Assembly (NCBI GenBank): GCA_024734555.1
Contig: JANPWX010000619.1
Coordinates: 1,934,736-1,998,735 of the forward strand
Origin: Trochalopteron elliotii
Taxonomy: Eukaryota > Chordata > Aves > Passeriformes > Leiothrichidae
Direction: 5' to 3'
DNA: 64,000 nt
Under the pieces are notes generated by a model. That model had not been told where the DNA came from. It searched no databases and worked only from the letters and a program-made list of their open reading frames with translations. Both the position numbers and the translations under genes were made by a program. This document shows positions 37,066 through 50,100 of this stretch, in pieces (the first letter of the stretch is position 1; every line of letters begins with the position of its first letter).

Positions 37066-39980
37066 TTATGCTGTCATGCTTCATTTATGAATTTATCTAT
37101 ATACTTTGTAATGCCAGATATAAAGGTTCAGTAAAAACAATTGAAAATAATGAAAAAGAAGAGAAACTCTGGCTTTTGGGAACACATATGACATATTTTT
37201 TTACTGGCAATGAGCTAATATAATTAGAGAATACAGTGAACTCCAAAAGGAAGAATATGAAATGCACTTCACCCATTCTACTTAACAGATGACGTTCTGG
37301 AGACAGAGACAAGTTGCTGCTTGCAGAAAAAAAAAAGCGGGGGGGAAAGGAGTAAGTACAAGTGCATTACAAATAGGGTGAAATCTCATTTGGAAAAATT
37401 AAAAGATTTCTTTGCAGGAAACTGTAATAGATTTAAAATCTTAAACCAAATACAATATATACAAATGGTTTCTTTTAAATGCATCTATTTAAATATTATT
37501 TAATGGCACATAGGATCATAGGTCAATGCATAGACAGAGTTTAGTCTCTGCTGGGAGTTTTCTGAAAAATTTTAACATTTATAGAGGTACCCATATTCAA
37601 GCAATTGACAGATAGTGAATCTACATCAGTGTTTTACTTCAGATCTGAGGTGCAGTTCTGAGGTGATGCTCGTCACCCCCCCCATACCATGATCACTTCA
37701 CGTCATGGAGCAGTCCTGGAGCATTTGAACTCCTTTTGGATGAAACTGAAGCACAAAGTTTCTGGAGTGTCAACTAGTGCACTCCAGCTACTAAGGACTA
37801 TTATTCATTCCATGGGACCAGATTAGATTTTGTGTGAAGTAAAGCCCTCTGAAATGCTGATAGCATAAATACAAGGCCCTCCAGCACCACCTGTTTCATT
37901 CTGCAGACCCTGCCTATTGAGGTGCACTATTTGGAAAAACATGAGCAAAATATTCTGCTATGAGTTGCAATATGTGACTGGAAGTAGCATTCAGTTCCCT
38001 GTGTTTCTTCCATTACAATTTTCAGAGGAAGACAAGGAAGTTTGGTGATGAAATCCCACTTTTGATGTTTGATGTTTAATGGCACTTAGGTTTTTAACAT
38101 TGCCTCCATCTGACACATTAAGCATACTAGCATTGAAAGTACCCCTTAGTTTTTCAACTTGATCTTCTGAGAAATAAGCATCTAACTTAGTGTGATTTGC
38201 TTAATTTTACCTGTCTTTATAACACTGTCCATTTATTTACAACTGCTCTTTGTTTACTGTATAAATTCAGCTTTCATACCAGTTACATTTAGCATCAAGA
38301 AAATCTTCCTGGAATTTAGTTCTCTCTTTTTAATCTCTTTAAAATAAAGAAGCAGAAATTAATATTTTTAATATTTTATCAATTTTTTCTATTGAAAAAT
38401 GATCAATACTTCCATTGGCTTTTTGTTTTATTTTACAGGGCTGTTGTTACACAGGATCAAAGATAGGTTAAATGAAATAGCAATTCCTTTAACACAGTCT
38501 TTGGAGTAGGAAAAGGTTTGCTTACAGAGCATTCTGGCTGATAGTGAAGGCTGTGGGAGTTGCTAGTCAATGACTGTGCTCTTGGAACAACTTTACAGGG
38601 TGAAAAAGGTGGCAAAAAGAAAAAAACAGCCCAGATTCTGAATTTTAATAGTGTTTACCCAGCTGCAATTGGGAAAATACCATATTTCATGCAGTGTTCC
38701 ATTAGGCAGGATTGCAGTTTGTAGTAGTATCATCTTTATATTGTATTTCTTGGCAGCAACAACATTCACTATTGAACATGACATGATTTTTCACTTTCTG
38801 GTTTGGCAGTGGTTGAGTTAAAATAGTGGTTTACTTTTGTCTCTGGCACACAAGAAAATGCTACAATTTCAACCTTAGAAAAGTAACCCCAAGAAGGTAT
38901 TATAAATTGGCCAGGCTCAGAATACGGGTGAATGATTAGATTCCAGTGTTTCCTGCTGAGTGGTACATGCTTGTTTTGCAATACGATTTTGAGTCAGAGA
39001 TTCAAACAGAACGTGCAAATCCTATTCAGTCTCTCAGCATTTTTGATCTGTTCTTATTGATTTTTCATCAGTGAAAATCCAGTGCTCTCCATATATTTTA
39101 GAAACCTTATAGTAGAATGTTGCAGAATAGGATTTTTAATTAAAATTACATTCAGTTCATCAAAAGGCTTCACTGTTTTATAGGAGGATGCAGCATTATC
39201 CTGGTTTTACTGTATTCATACAATCATATTCTCCAAGGAAAAAGATTCTCTTTCCATAAAACAAAGACAGAGTAATAAGATATTATGGATTTTGTGTCCA
39301 TCCTTCACCAAAGACTTACCCTGTGTATGTTTGTTCTGCATACAGGTAAGCAGTGTTTTGTTAAATGTAGAGAGGGTTTTTTTTTTAAGTTTTCATCGTT
39401 TCTATATGTTATAGTATTACATAATAACAGGATTTTTGCATTTTACTTTTTAGGCAATGTGTTAAGTATGTTTATAGCCTTGAAATTGACTTTAGGGGAA
39501 AATGGCTTGATTTTTTCATCTTATTAGCTTTCTTTCTGTTAATTTTTCTCCCAGGTCTGCTGAGTAGCATGCAGTGACATTGTAAGCAGGATGTATTTCC
39601 TCACATCAGTGCCTTGTTAATGCTGTTCATTAATCTAGAACCATGAGCTTGTTCAGAGATGGTTAGATATTCCATATTTCCGTAGGGTTTGAGGGAAGGG
39701 TGACAGCTTACTTACAGCATCAGAAACCAGATCTCATTGCACTGTCATGTCATTTTTAATACTGATAGAATAGCAGAGGCTGCATGTGTACTCACTGCCT
39801 GCAAATGGTACAGCAGCACAATCCAAAACAAGTCATCCCATCAGCTTTTTGTAAACTGAAGCTTAGATTGTTTTAAATAGGGCTATTAGTGAATTAGTGC
39901 ATGAAAAACCTTTGAATTTTGTTATAACACAGGTCATGTCTTAGTCTGCTAATTTCTGTATTCACTTTTTAAATACTGCT
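37066..39980. other. Non-coding AT-rich stretch, no gene seen
   Basis: No gene. Structure is limited to an A10 run followed by GCG and a G run at about 37326-37345, and a run of eight C at 37676-37683. The C run is flanked by locally GC-richer sequence to about 37900. A short open frame from an ATG at 39285 runs into a CAG|GTAAGC donor-like word at 39345, but no acceptor or similarity supports an exon. Confidence 0.55.
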
Positions 39981-40090
39981 TTATATTATTTGAGTATTGG
40001 TAATGCCTTGAGGTGCCTGTGATGATCACTATCTCATAAGGCCCATAAAATGTTCTGATCAATGTTCAAGCAGCTAACACATGCAAATGT
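39981..40090 (+). mobile_element. Possible old amniote interspersed repeat
   Basis: The stretch 'TTATATTATTTGAGTATTGG', then TAATGCCTTGAGGTGCC, GATGATCA, AAGGCCCAT, TGTTCTGAT and TAACACAT, follows an old repeat seen in turtle, crocodilian and bird DNA. Its usual form is TATTATTTGTATTA..GTAGC.CCTAGAGGCCC…GATCAGGGCCC..TTGTGCTAGG..CTGTACA..AACACAT. Similarity is patchy and judged by eye; the family is not named with confidence. Confidence 0.45.
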
Positions 40091-42242
40091 GTCCATTGTC
40101 CTGGTCTGTATCAGAAATTTAATTTCTTTAAGATCCCTGCATGGTTAAAGAGAGCTAGTCATCATAGGTCGATCATTTTATCTGCTGTATTGGAATTTAG
40201 AGTAATTTAATATTAAAAATGCTAGTGACATTATTTTACTCGCATTTTATATAGAAATTTGCATATCCCAGTATGAGATTCTTTCAATATCTAGTTTCTA
40301 AGACCTAGTTTTTCTATATATAATTTTCAATATATGAATCAATTCAATCTTTTAATTTTATTGTTGGAAATTCAAATGTAGATATCCTGTTCTTTCAAAA
40401 AAACCTTCCTTTCATGCCATTAGCTTTTCTACTTCAACCAGATTAGGAACCCTACCCGATAAATATTTGTCATTCTGTTTTCTGGCAGACCGTGGCCTAC
40501 CTTTAAGATTGGCTGGAGCTACTGCAATGTAAAACTACATGTGAGAGCTGCTGTGACTGGGCAGACCAACACTCAGAGCTCCCACAGCCCAAAACTGTAA
40601 TCTTCTCAGGTTTTAAGTAATGAACTATTAAAATTATAGATCTAAGTGTTAATACAATTTAAGCTGCAGACCAGACAAAATGTGATAAAATAAACATAAA
40701 AATCTTCCAGTGTTTGAAAGTGGCATTGCCATACTGTTGCAGTTTGGGAAGGCAGTGCAGAGCTAGATCTTCAAGGAAACTGAATCAATAGACCACTCTG
40801 GTTTTAGTGGTGCCGTACTTATTTATTCCATGTATAGCCCAAGCTGGTAGTTCTTTGACAAAAACTCTGCGTTTACTACAGATAAATACACAGTCTAAGA
40901 TGCTTCTGTGCTTCTTGTACTTTTTGAGGGGAGAATATTAACTGCATTTTAAACAATACATTAGTGGAAAATTAAGCATTTAAATATCAGAAAGACTTCT
41001 TTTAAAAGGAAACTATCTCATATTCAAATTGGTAATCCAGTCAAATGAGTATTTTTTTTATTGTGTTATGTATATATATAATAACAGCAATATGAAAATT
41101 GTGTTCGGGGAATTTCACAGTGGGGGCTGTAATTGTGCTCACTTAGGTACCTGTTCTGGCTCTGATACCTGTGTGTGGCTCCCATTAACAGTAATAGGCG
41201 TAACACATGCCTTTTGATGGCGGAATGGATTCTTCCTCTGAGTGTTACCATATTACCATCCCTACTGTGATAATAACAATATCATATTGCCATGATAACA
41301 GATGCATCACTGAAACTAAAGCAAGATTCTCAGAACTAGAACTATGTGAGGAAAAGTAGGAACACTTTATGGTAGCAACTGAGAGTGGTGTGCCTGTGGA
41401 GGACAAGAAGAGGTGCAAAGATTTAGGATAACCAGGCAGAAGATCTGCAAGCCAGTGGTCCTTTCTAGGTTTTTCTTGAAGGTGGTGACCAAGTCATGTG
41501 TGGTAAACACAGCTCTGGTCCACTGTGCAGAGACCACTGTGCTTAGCTTTTTTTGAAGCTTGGATGTCATTAGAAGGAGTAAGGAATCCTGAAACAGCCA
41601 ACATACTATTATGTTTCTCTCCTTAGCAGTTGTTGTTGCTAGTACAGACAGAGGCTTTGTCACATTTGACATCCTGACTCTGGCTCATCAAGGTGCAGGA
41701 TGAAGTGTACCTTCACCTTTTCTGTGTCTCAGTAGAGCACACTGAACAGGGATCAGGCTGCTGCCCTGTTTTCAGGGAGAAAGAAGCTCTCTCCTAGCAC
41801 AGACCCCCAGGTGCATGCCCTGAGCTGCTCTCCCAGGATTCCATAGAAATGCTATGGAGGCTTTTAGAGCTCCAAGCAGGCATTTCCCTTTGGAAAATAT
41901 CACTAGCAAGTGAGGGTCTTGAAATCATCCTTGTTTATTTATCCTTGTAAATACAGTGTTAAAGGAAAGAAACAGTTTAAAATAGCAAAGCAGCTTTTAT
42001 GTACTTAACCCACCCTGATGGTTAACATTTTCATGCAAGTTTAGACAGTTCTACTGGCTTTAGGTAACCCTATATCCAGGAATGGGGTTCAGTCTGTTTT
42101 CCAGTGGTTGATGTATGTTCTGTGAAATGTATGCCTCTTGAGCTCAAGACCAACTAGGTTGGTTCTTTGTTTCAATTTTGCTTACTTGAAGCCCTCTTCT
42201 GCTGTGTAAAGATACTGTCTGCCTTCCTGTGGACTCATAGAG
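40091..42242. other. Non-coding stretch, locally GC-richer at 41360-41890
   Basis: No gene recognised. The block 41360-41890 is clearly less AT-rich than its surroundings and has overlapping frames on the minus strand (101 codons at 41367-41672) without family resemblance. An unrecognised old LTR or other repeat is possible. A (TA)n stretch lies near 41070-41082. Confidence 0.5.
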
Positions 42243-42282
42243 AGCTTCTACAGGGTTTCACCCTTTAAGCTGTGTAGAAGCT
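42243..42282. repeat. Nested hairpin, 10-bp outer stem
   Basis: Outer arms AGCTTCTACA (42243-42252) and TGTAGAAGCT (42273-42282) are exact reverse complements around 20 bases. Inside, GGGT and ACCC (42253-42263) can form a second small stem with a 3-nt loop. The total is 40 nt, too small for a typical microRNA precursor. Confidence 0.55.
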
Positions 42283-44344
42283 GGCATAATAGCAGTCAGA
42301 TACAAAAATGTATATATGATAGGCATTAAAATATTACTTACAGCTCCAACATTCTTCATATATTTGCTGCATCCTACTCAAAAAATCCTCAGAATACCTA
42401 TGATCTGTTTCTCATTTTGCCATGCAGAAGTTACCACACAATCGAACATGAGATTTATGTGTCTATGATTGCCACAGGTAAAATAGCATTCCTAATAAAG
42501 TCTATACTGGTGTCAGATATAGAAAAATCCTTCAGTCTTTGAATATACCTGTTTATAATAGGGTTTCTTGGTGCCTCCTTTCTTTAGATTGCTAGCAAGC
42601 TCTTATTTACCACAGTGTGTTACGGAACTTGTTTTGGAAAGATATTTGGATGCTGTATACAGTCTGAAAGCATATTTAAAGCTTTTGCTTTCGATTTTTC
42701 TTTTAATTCCTTGATACCACTGCTAATGTAAAGGACATGGATTGAAGAGAGGATCTTCTTTTCCTAGGCAATGTGTTATTGATGAGCTGGCATTTGCCCT
42801 GTGGCTCTCCCCCAGGATTGCTTACATCTATTACTCACACACATCGATTGGTTAATTTGATAATTCTATCACCAATCAGCTTGTGTCTGACCTTTTGCCA
42901 TGGCAATGATGGCAGAGTCTTCATTTTTACATCACATACCTGCTAGATTGACCTTTCTGAGGAGAATGTCAAGACATCCCTTGATCTTAACCTGTCACTA
43001 AATTTGTTAGAATTACACTGTCCCTTAACCTTGATCTGTTGTATTTGTAATGTTCAGGATATGCAATTTGTGCGGAAATATTCTTACATAACTTATGCCA
43101 GTCAAAGAATAACACTTTCGTAATTAAAACTCCCATTTCCCAATAGGAAAGCGTATGTTTAGAAAGTTTTCATGTCTGTTTTCATTCCATGCGTCTGTGT
43201 AGATCTCTCTGCATCATTAGCTAGTCCCTAAGAAATACATTCCCTTTCTGTGACCACTGAAATTAGAGAATTTTTTTTTCCCTATCTTCTGGAGTTTGGG
43301 GAACTAAACTTGGTTTGTTCAACTACCCTATTAAGTAAGGACTGTGCTGTAGGGGATTTATAGGACCCCAAATAAAATCTTGCATCCAAGTTGACAAGCA
43401 TTGATTGCTTTTGCCATCCCCTGATAGATTTCTTTCCACCTCCAGGTGTGCCTGAAAATACCTGGAGCTAATGCAAATTCACAGGGTTTTTACAGATCGA
43501 CCAAATTACACTTTTAATACCTACTAGACTTAATACTGCAAAAATAGAACACCATGCTATTTTGTTCAGCATATTGTGCATATTGTGAAAAAAGAAAACA
43601 CAGTCATGTTTACAATATGTCTTCTAGTAAATCTACATTATGCATCCCAGCTTCCAAGAGCACTTTTGGTAATGACGGTATTCTGCTTGCATTAATGTGC
43701 AACTCTGTCACTACATGAAATCTGAAATTTGTAGTACATTAACTTTATCACAGAGTACAGAGAATAAAATTTGCAGTTTTCTTTTGTTAAGATATTTGCA
43801 ACACCTCTCTGCATTTGAAAGTCAGGTCCTCACCTCCCGTTGCTTTTACCCAAAGTTGTCCTGTTTTCTCCTTAGCAGACAATTCAAGGGCATCACTTGG
43901 TGACTCTGGACATGTTAATTTAGTGCTCAGCTCAGATGAAGGGAGAATACAAGGAAATCTGCCTTAGTTTCCTGCCTATATTTTCTGAAAATATATGCAT
44001 GTATGTAATTCAGTTATATATATGGGAGGTAGCTTGGGAATTCTATGGCTAAAGTTTTCCCTTTATGTAAAAAGCAGTTGATAAAGAGGATGTAACTCCT
44101 GTTTTTCATGAGCATGAATAAAACTGAGAAAATGCTATTCCAATGAAATTTTATAAAATTTGTAGTATGTTCAGAAGATGGGACTTTCATATGAGACTTA
44201 AGCCTGAAGAAAATTTGAATGGGCAAGTTAGAGGGGCTGTTTTGATGCTAGAAAAATAAATCTTCCATTTGAAACCAAAACTATCTCAGTATATGGTTTT
44301 TAACTGAGATTGATACCTTGTGTTGTATTTATTTCAAGAAACAA
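42283..44344. other. Non-coding stretch with a candidate regulatory patch
   Basis: No gene. The interval contains the NF-Y/RFX-like cluster at 42847-42906, listed separately. Otherwise ordinary AT-rich sequence. Confidence 0.5.
42847..42906. promoter_or_regulatory. NF-Y/RFX-like motif cluster (candidate enhancer)
   Basis: Three well-formed motifs sit within 60 bp. ATTGG at 42847-42851 is an inverted CCAAT box (AACCAATCG on the minus strand). CCAAT at 42872-42876 lies in ACCAATCAGC, close to the full NF-Y consensus. TTGCCATGGCAA at 42895-42906 is a perfect 12-bp palindrome equal to the core of the RFX X-box (GTTGCCATGGCAAC). AT-rich homeodomain-like words (GGTTAATT, TTGATAATT) lie between the two CCAAT motifs. 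Nearby NF-Y and RFX sites are known to act together, for example in the Y and X boxes of MHC class II promoters. No transcription start or exon is visible, so a distal enhancer is the likelier reading. The motifs are seen; function is inferred. Confidence 0.35.
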
Positions 44345-44425
44345 ATCTCAATTGACTTGAATAAATGAAAGCAATGGTTTTGCCAGAACAATAACTGTTG
44401 CATCATTATTTTTAGCCAAATGCTC
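44345..44425 (+). repeat. Possible old amniote repeat fragment
   Basis: ATTGACTTGAATAAATG followed by CAATGGTTTTGCCAGAACAA and CTGTTGCATCATT resembles the TCCATTGACTTCAATGGGAGTTTTGCCTGAGTAA-type part of an old amniote repeat. The match is short and weak. Confidence 0.3.
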
Positions 44426-44972
44426 TCTCTTTTTAGTACAAGACATCAGCATTCAAACTAAGCTGCAATCCAGCTTTTAGTAGTCACTGGGTCTCACATT
44501 AAATAGATTATTTTACTCCAGTTAGTGCACGGTAATCATGCTGCACAAAACCAAGTGGAGAGTTTATAAACCAGAGGTTTTATGATATATTGGTCTGGAT
44601 TCTTTACAAGGTAGAATTTGAGCTAACAAGGGAGGTAAAGCAAGCTACAGCCATTTTCCTTTCAGTTACTGTGTAGTGGTATATTTTGTGTGTTGTCCTT
44701 TCAGCAAACCTAAGAGGTTACATGAGGATCATGCATAACCTGACTGTGGGTGTTGTTTTGGTTGAGGGCAAGGAGGGGAAGTGAGTGTTTTAAATTACTC
44801 AGTGTAATTATTACAGAAATGCAAGCAGTTTATAAATTTTCTTGTTTATTTCTGGGAGGTATGGTATTCACGTGTCACATGCCATTCATCTGTTCATATT
44901 ATCTTGTACTCCTCTTTGTGTTTGCAGTGTAATTTTTGAGTTAATTTGAATTTTGTAGCTGATATAATTGAC

Positions 44973-44990
44973 ATATATATATATATATAT
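44973..44990. repeat. (AT)9 microsatellite
   Basis: Nine uninterrupted AT units. Dinucleotide runs of this length can vary between individuals. Confidence 0.9.
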
Positions 44991-47107
44991 CATTCATTAC
45001 TGTTAAGCATGATTCAACTAGATACCAGTCCTAACCCAGCATTTTCACACAACCCTGCACTTGCAATTCATTTTTGAGCCCCAGAATTCCTAATCCAGCA
45101 CTGTTTTCTATCTAGGAAAAAGATGTATCTTTTAAAAGTTAGTACAGAGTGACTTTTTAATGAGAACAGTTTTTGCTAAAAGTGAGGATAAGACCACTAA
45201 ACTCATTTCACTTGTCATTTAAATCAAATTCCGATCTAAGCCTGCAGAAGTGAAAGGTTACTGCATTAGCCACCTATACCCTTTGTGTTCACATAAAATT
45301 AAACTAAAACTAAATCTCAATTTCAAATGGCCTAGAACATGCCCCTTGTTAATTAGTAACAACATAGAAAGTCTGAACTAAGAGTAAGAAAATTTGTATT
45401 TAAAAATTGAAGGATTAAAGAGTTATCTCTCTCTTTGGTTTATAGTAATGGAAACAATCTTCATTGGCTTCAGAGTCTAATCTTGGCTGAACTTGTGAAA
45501 AAGATGGTTAAAATATTATTTTTAATGTGCACAATGAGACTGCAGACAGCAACTTCTTTAAAAGTTCAAATTATAAGATCATACATAGCTAGATAAGAAA
45601 AAAAAAGAGGGTGTAGATGGAGCAAGGAGTCACTGGCACACTGAACACAAACTGTCATTGAGGTGATAGTGGAAAAGTACTGCCCTGCTGGTTGAAAAAT
45701 GGGATTTAATGCTCAAAGCCACAGGCTGAAACCATTATTCACAACTGGTGCTCACTTTTTGATCCCAGAGAGTAATAGATTTCTCTATAAACTGATGACT
45801 GTAGTTCATATAATTCTTATTTTATACCCATTAGAAAACTGATGGAGAAAAAAAATTCTTTCTTCTCAGCTGCCATAAAGTTATGTGCTTCCCTGCCATC
45901 AGATCAGGTTCCTGACTACTTGCCTTCTGCTTTGGTTCCCTCCATCCCTCCTGCCCCCAGCACAGTAGTCAGAGCTTTCATTGTTTCCTCATCTTCTCTT
46001 TGAAGCAGGATTTCATCAATCATGGTGGTAGTAGTCTGCTCTTGTAATCAAGGCTAAGATCCATCAAGTGTTGTCACTGCAGCAGCTCCTTTCAAGCTCC
46101 AGAGCAGCTCAGGTTTCTGGGCCTTTTCTGAGGTTCAGTGCCCTTGTAGCAGCAGTGGCTCAGTGGCTGAAAATATCTTCAGCTCCTTCTTAAAAGGCAA
46201 TTTGCAATTCCCATGGAAACATGGTCACAGCAGCCATTGTATGAGAAATCACTCAGGCTCCATACAGTGCCATGATGTCTTATTGATCCATGAGCACTAT
46301 TGAAAAAAGGATGTAAGGAAGGAGGGAAAGAGGAGAAATTGTCAGTGACATATGTGCATATGAAAAGAGCAAGGGAGGAAGGTGGAAACATGAGGATTTG
46401 CAGCAGTGAGAATCTTCCTGTGCTGGCGTTCAGAAGAGCAAACGAAATGTTGGTGACTGCAACAAGCCCTGTGTGGGCCCACACACTGCAGGATGTTTTG
46501 GTGCGTCTGAGGCTGCTTCTTGGACCATCGTTTTAAAGGTTGCTGAAAAACAGGTGGCTGTGTATAACCATCTCAAAATTGCATTAAATGAACAAACTCT
46601 CAGATTCTTACTCCTTTTTTTGCTGTGTTTTTTTTTTTCTTCCCTTTCAAACTGCAAGGACATTTCCTTAGAAAATGCTGGAGGAAAGCCTACTGATAAC
46701 TCAGAAGGTAAAATAACATATGAGTTATTAAAAGGTCTTTTAACAGAAGTGGGATTAATTTCCATATCCCTTAGGAATCCCTGCACATGCTGTTATCACA
46801 CAAATGGCATTTTGGTGGGTGGGTTAAAAATTAGTTAATAAAATTAAATTTAAAAATGATTGGGCTATAGTTCAGGAGACCTAGCCAACATGCTTTAAAA
46901 GAATAAAGTCCCCAAAAAAGAAGATGCAAAATCTGAAGTCTGTTTTTCATCTGAAGATATTATTTAATCCATTTTTGTACTAAACATTGATAGCTGAACA
47001 TGCATCAAAATAAATTCTGATTTAGTCTTGACCTCAAGTAATGGTGTGCACCTGAATTGTTCCCATTTAAGTAGCAGAGGAAAAAGCACAGAAGAAAATT
47101 GCATTTT

Positions 47108-47130
47108 CTGCAATAAATATCTTATTGCAG
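47108..47130. repeat. Inverted repeat with 9-bp arms, C/EBP-like halves
   Basis: CTGCAATAA (47108-47116) and TTATTGCAG (47122-47130) are exact reverse complements around ATATC. Each half includes a GCAAT/ATTGC word, as found in C/EBP half-sites, and TAAT-type words follow downstream (GTTAATTAC near 47148). It could be a protein-binding palindrome; chance is also possible. Confidence 0.45.
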
Positions 47131-50100
47131 TGAGGTTTTCATTCATTGTTAATTACAGAAGAAGGGGTGTGAAGGGCTACTGTAATTCTAACTGTATTCT
47201 TTATTGTCAGTATAGGACTTGCTTTAAATCCTTTTGTGTGTATGTCTTTCCTATAATTTTCAGACCATTTATTTCTAACTATATATGCATTCTACAGTAT
47301 CTGGAATATGCTGTGCTAATATAAACATCGCCTATCTTCTACGGGTACTATTTTTTATTTATATAGTTTATTATTAATTCCCCTGTAAGCAAGAATTACC
47401 ACCAGCTTCTTGAAAGGGAGATAACTTATACATCTTTCTGGAGCATTGGAGACTTTTAAAGGACTCCATTAGGGGATATGTTATTTCTTGGGACACCACT
47501 CTACTGTAATAACAGAACAGTTCACTCAAAATTGTAGGACTGTGGTGCACAAGGCAATATTTTCAAACATTGTGTCAGTTGGAATGTGAGAGAGCATCAA
47601 GCCATTTGTTCTCTATGATTTGTTTTCCCCCAGTGGCCTTAGTAAATAAATACTTGTGCAACAGCAAACAGAAAAAGATATTGAGATTGCTATCTTTCAT
47701 GACGATTAAAATGACAGTGGGTTGAAGAGAAGGCAAATAAAGCTTGAGGATTTGGTGTCTGTTCTTTTGCAGCTGATGAGACACAAAAACTTCCGTAGCA
47801 TTTTTGGGTCCTTTGATGATGTAAAGTATCTATGGAGTCTCCCATTTTCTCCTATCATTGCATTGCAGTTCTATTTCTTGTCGAAAGAAACCAAATATTT
47901 CTGTCCTTTTTTATTGCATTCCAGGTGGTAACAGGGTCTTTCAAGACTTCTTCTTTTCCTAGGTTTATATTTCAGTTCATGTCATAGCAGACTATTATTC
48001 CCATGCTGGCGGTGTGCTTGAACTATATTAAATGTTGTTTCTTTTTGATTTTATGAGAAAAACCACAATTGTCCAATTCAATTTTGCAAACTCATTCCCG
48101 ATCAATGACCTTTTGTGTCCAGCAAACACCAGTAATGCCTCTTATTTTCAGCATTCTGTTTGTCAACACACCCTGTTCTGTTTTATTATACTGATAAAAC
48201 CTTTCTCTCCCAAACACAAACTCAGACACTAAAATTAGAAAGTAGGAATATATCAATCTGTTTCTATGCTAAACTTTATAATTAAGTTGTATCCAATTTG
48301 TTTGTAATGTGGAAACAATATAAACACCAGCAGACTTTCCCCTATTTCCACTGCCCAAGCTGAACATGACATTTCCAGATGGATGACACAGAAACATTAC
48401 TAAAAACTGTGCTGGTTATCCTAGGAGCATCTCTCTTACCACTACCACTGCTGGATCTTTGTATGGATTAACCAGAAGCAATGAGAAGTTGTTCTTTTTG
48501 GAATTGTTTCAAATTAGGACTTCCAATATTAGCTCTTGTTACCCCTGAAATACTTTACCAGTCCCTAAATACCACCCAACTGTTACTAGAACTGAGAACT
48601 CCTGTCTGTGTTGGAGTTTTTTCACCAAAAAATTCCTACCAATTTCCGTAGCTAGCTTCTCAGTTTCTCCAATTCCTTCTATCTATGAATGGCCTTCAGA
48701 TACTCCATTTTTCACTCAGCTAGGGTCATCATCTTTCCCATATTCCTTTGGTCCATGTCCCATAAAGAGCAATTACCAACTAGGCAGATTGCAAAATTTT
48801 ATCCCAAACCTACCATTGAGTCAGAGACTTTATGGTCATAGTAAATAGTTTGCAAAGATGTGCATTATTTGATATTCAGGTTTATTATATAGTTGAGTTT
48901 CTCAGTGAAAATTTAGACGTTCAGCTTGCAATCACAGGATCTGTGAACCTTCCTATGTGGGCCCAGATGTCTTTGCCTTTTCTCCCTATAATGTGGCTCT
49001 ACTGTTTGCCATGAGGGAGGTGAAACGACTTGAGGGTCATCCCAGCAGCTCAGAGTTTTGATCAGCCTAAGGACAGATAGGAGCCAAACCAGTAGTTCCC
49101 ACTAATCAGTGTGGAACCACAATGCCTTCTGCTATGGGACCAGCACCACACTTCAGGCTCAGCAGCCTCATTCTTTGTGATTCTAGGGTAGCATTTCTCT
49201 GCCAATTCACTTGTCCTTTCTCAGGTTTGCTCTAAGACTTTTCTGCTGAGAGGATGACATCTCAAGAAAATGAGTCAAATAGGAGCAGAATTAAGGAAAA
49301 AAAAGCCTCTAAAAGGTTCAAAAAAGTAACATTTGAGAGCAGGGGAAACTTTAAAAAATGTCTTCAGGTTACATTGGAAGCAACCAATGTTCATTAGATA
49401 TTAGGAAGAATATTTAATTACACTAAGCATCCTGCCCATTTTCCCATATACCTTTCTTCTTTCATGAGTAAGTAACAATGAATGTTTCTTTCAACTGGGC
49501 AGAAAAATGAGGTCAAACTGATTTTCTGTTTCAACCCTTGGTTTATCATGGAAAATTTTACTGAAATTTCCATTAATCCTTTCTGGCCTATAAGACAAAC
49601 AGTATTGTTATAGGTACGGCTGTAAAAGGGAAAATTTTGTATTCAGTTTTGCCATCTGTTTTAAACTGGATGGCAGCATTAGGCAAGAAAATCCTGCCAA
49701 ATTATGTTAATATTTGCAATAAGCTTGCTTCATTAAATAACCTAGTTGGGTCTACTTGGTAAATAAAATCAGTTCTGGTTTTATGGTCATAAGATATTAG
49801 ATGATTCCTGATGTGTCTGGTTATAAGGAAGTACTAAAAGGCTAGGGCTTGAACTTCTTCATTTAATAGTTAAGGGTGAAATTTGACCAAGCACCCACAT
49901 CCTGATCACAAGAGGGAGAGAGAGAGATGGAAAGGAGATAGAATGGGACTGTGTAAATTCCTGATAGGCTGGGAATGTTTAATTTCTGAGAAAAATTAAT
50001 CAAAAAAAATTGTGAATCCCAGAATTTGCACACAGGCTTTCTTATTCTCCCAAAAAGTACAAATATTTTTGAGTAAGCTTATTGTTCCAAAGAGGTTGGA

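Noticed and set aside
46473..46838. 121-codon plus-strand frame overlapping a 118-codon minus-strand frame
   Set aside because: It crosses long T-runs that give a Phe/Leu stretch mimicking a membrane segment, starts at a non-ATG codon and resembles no protein family.
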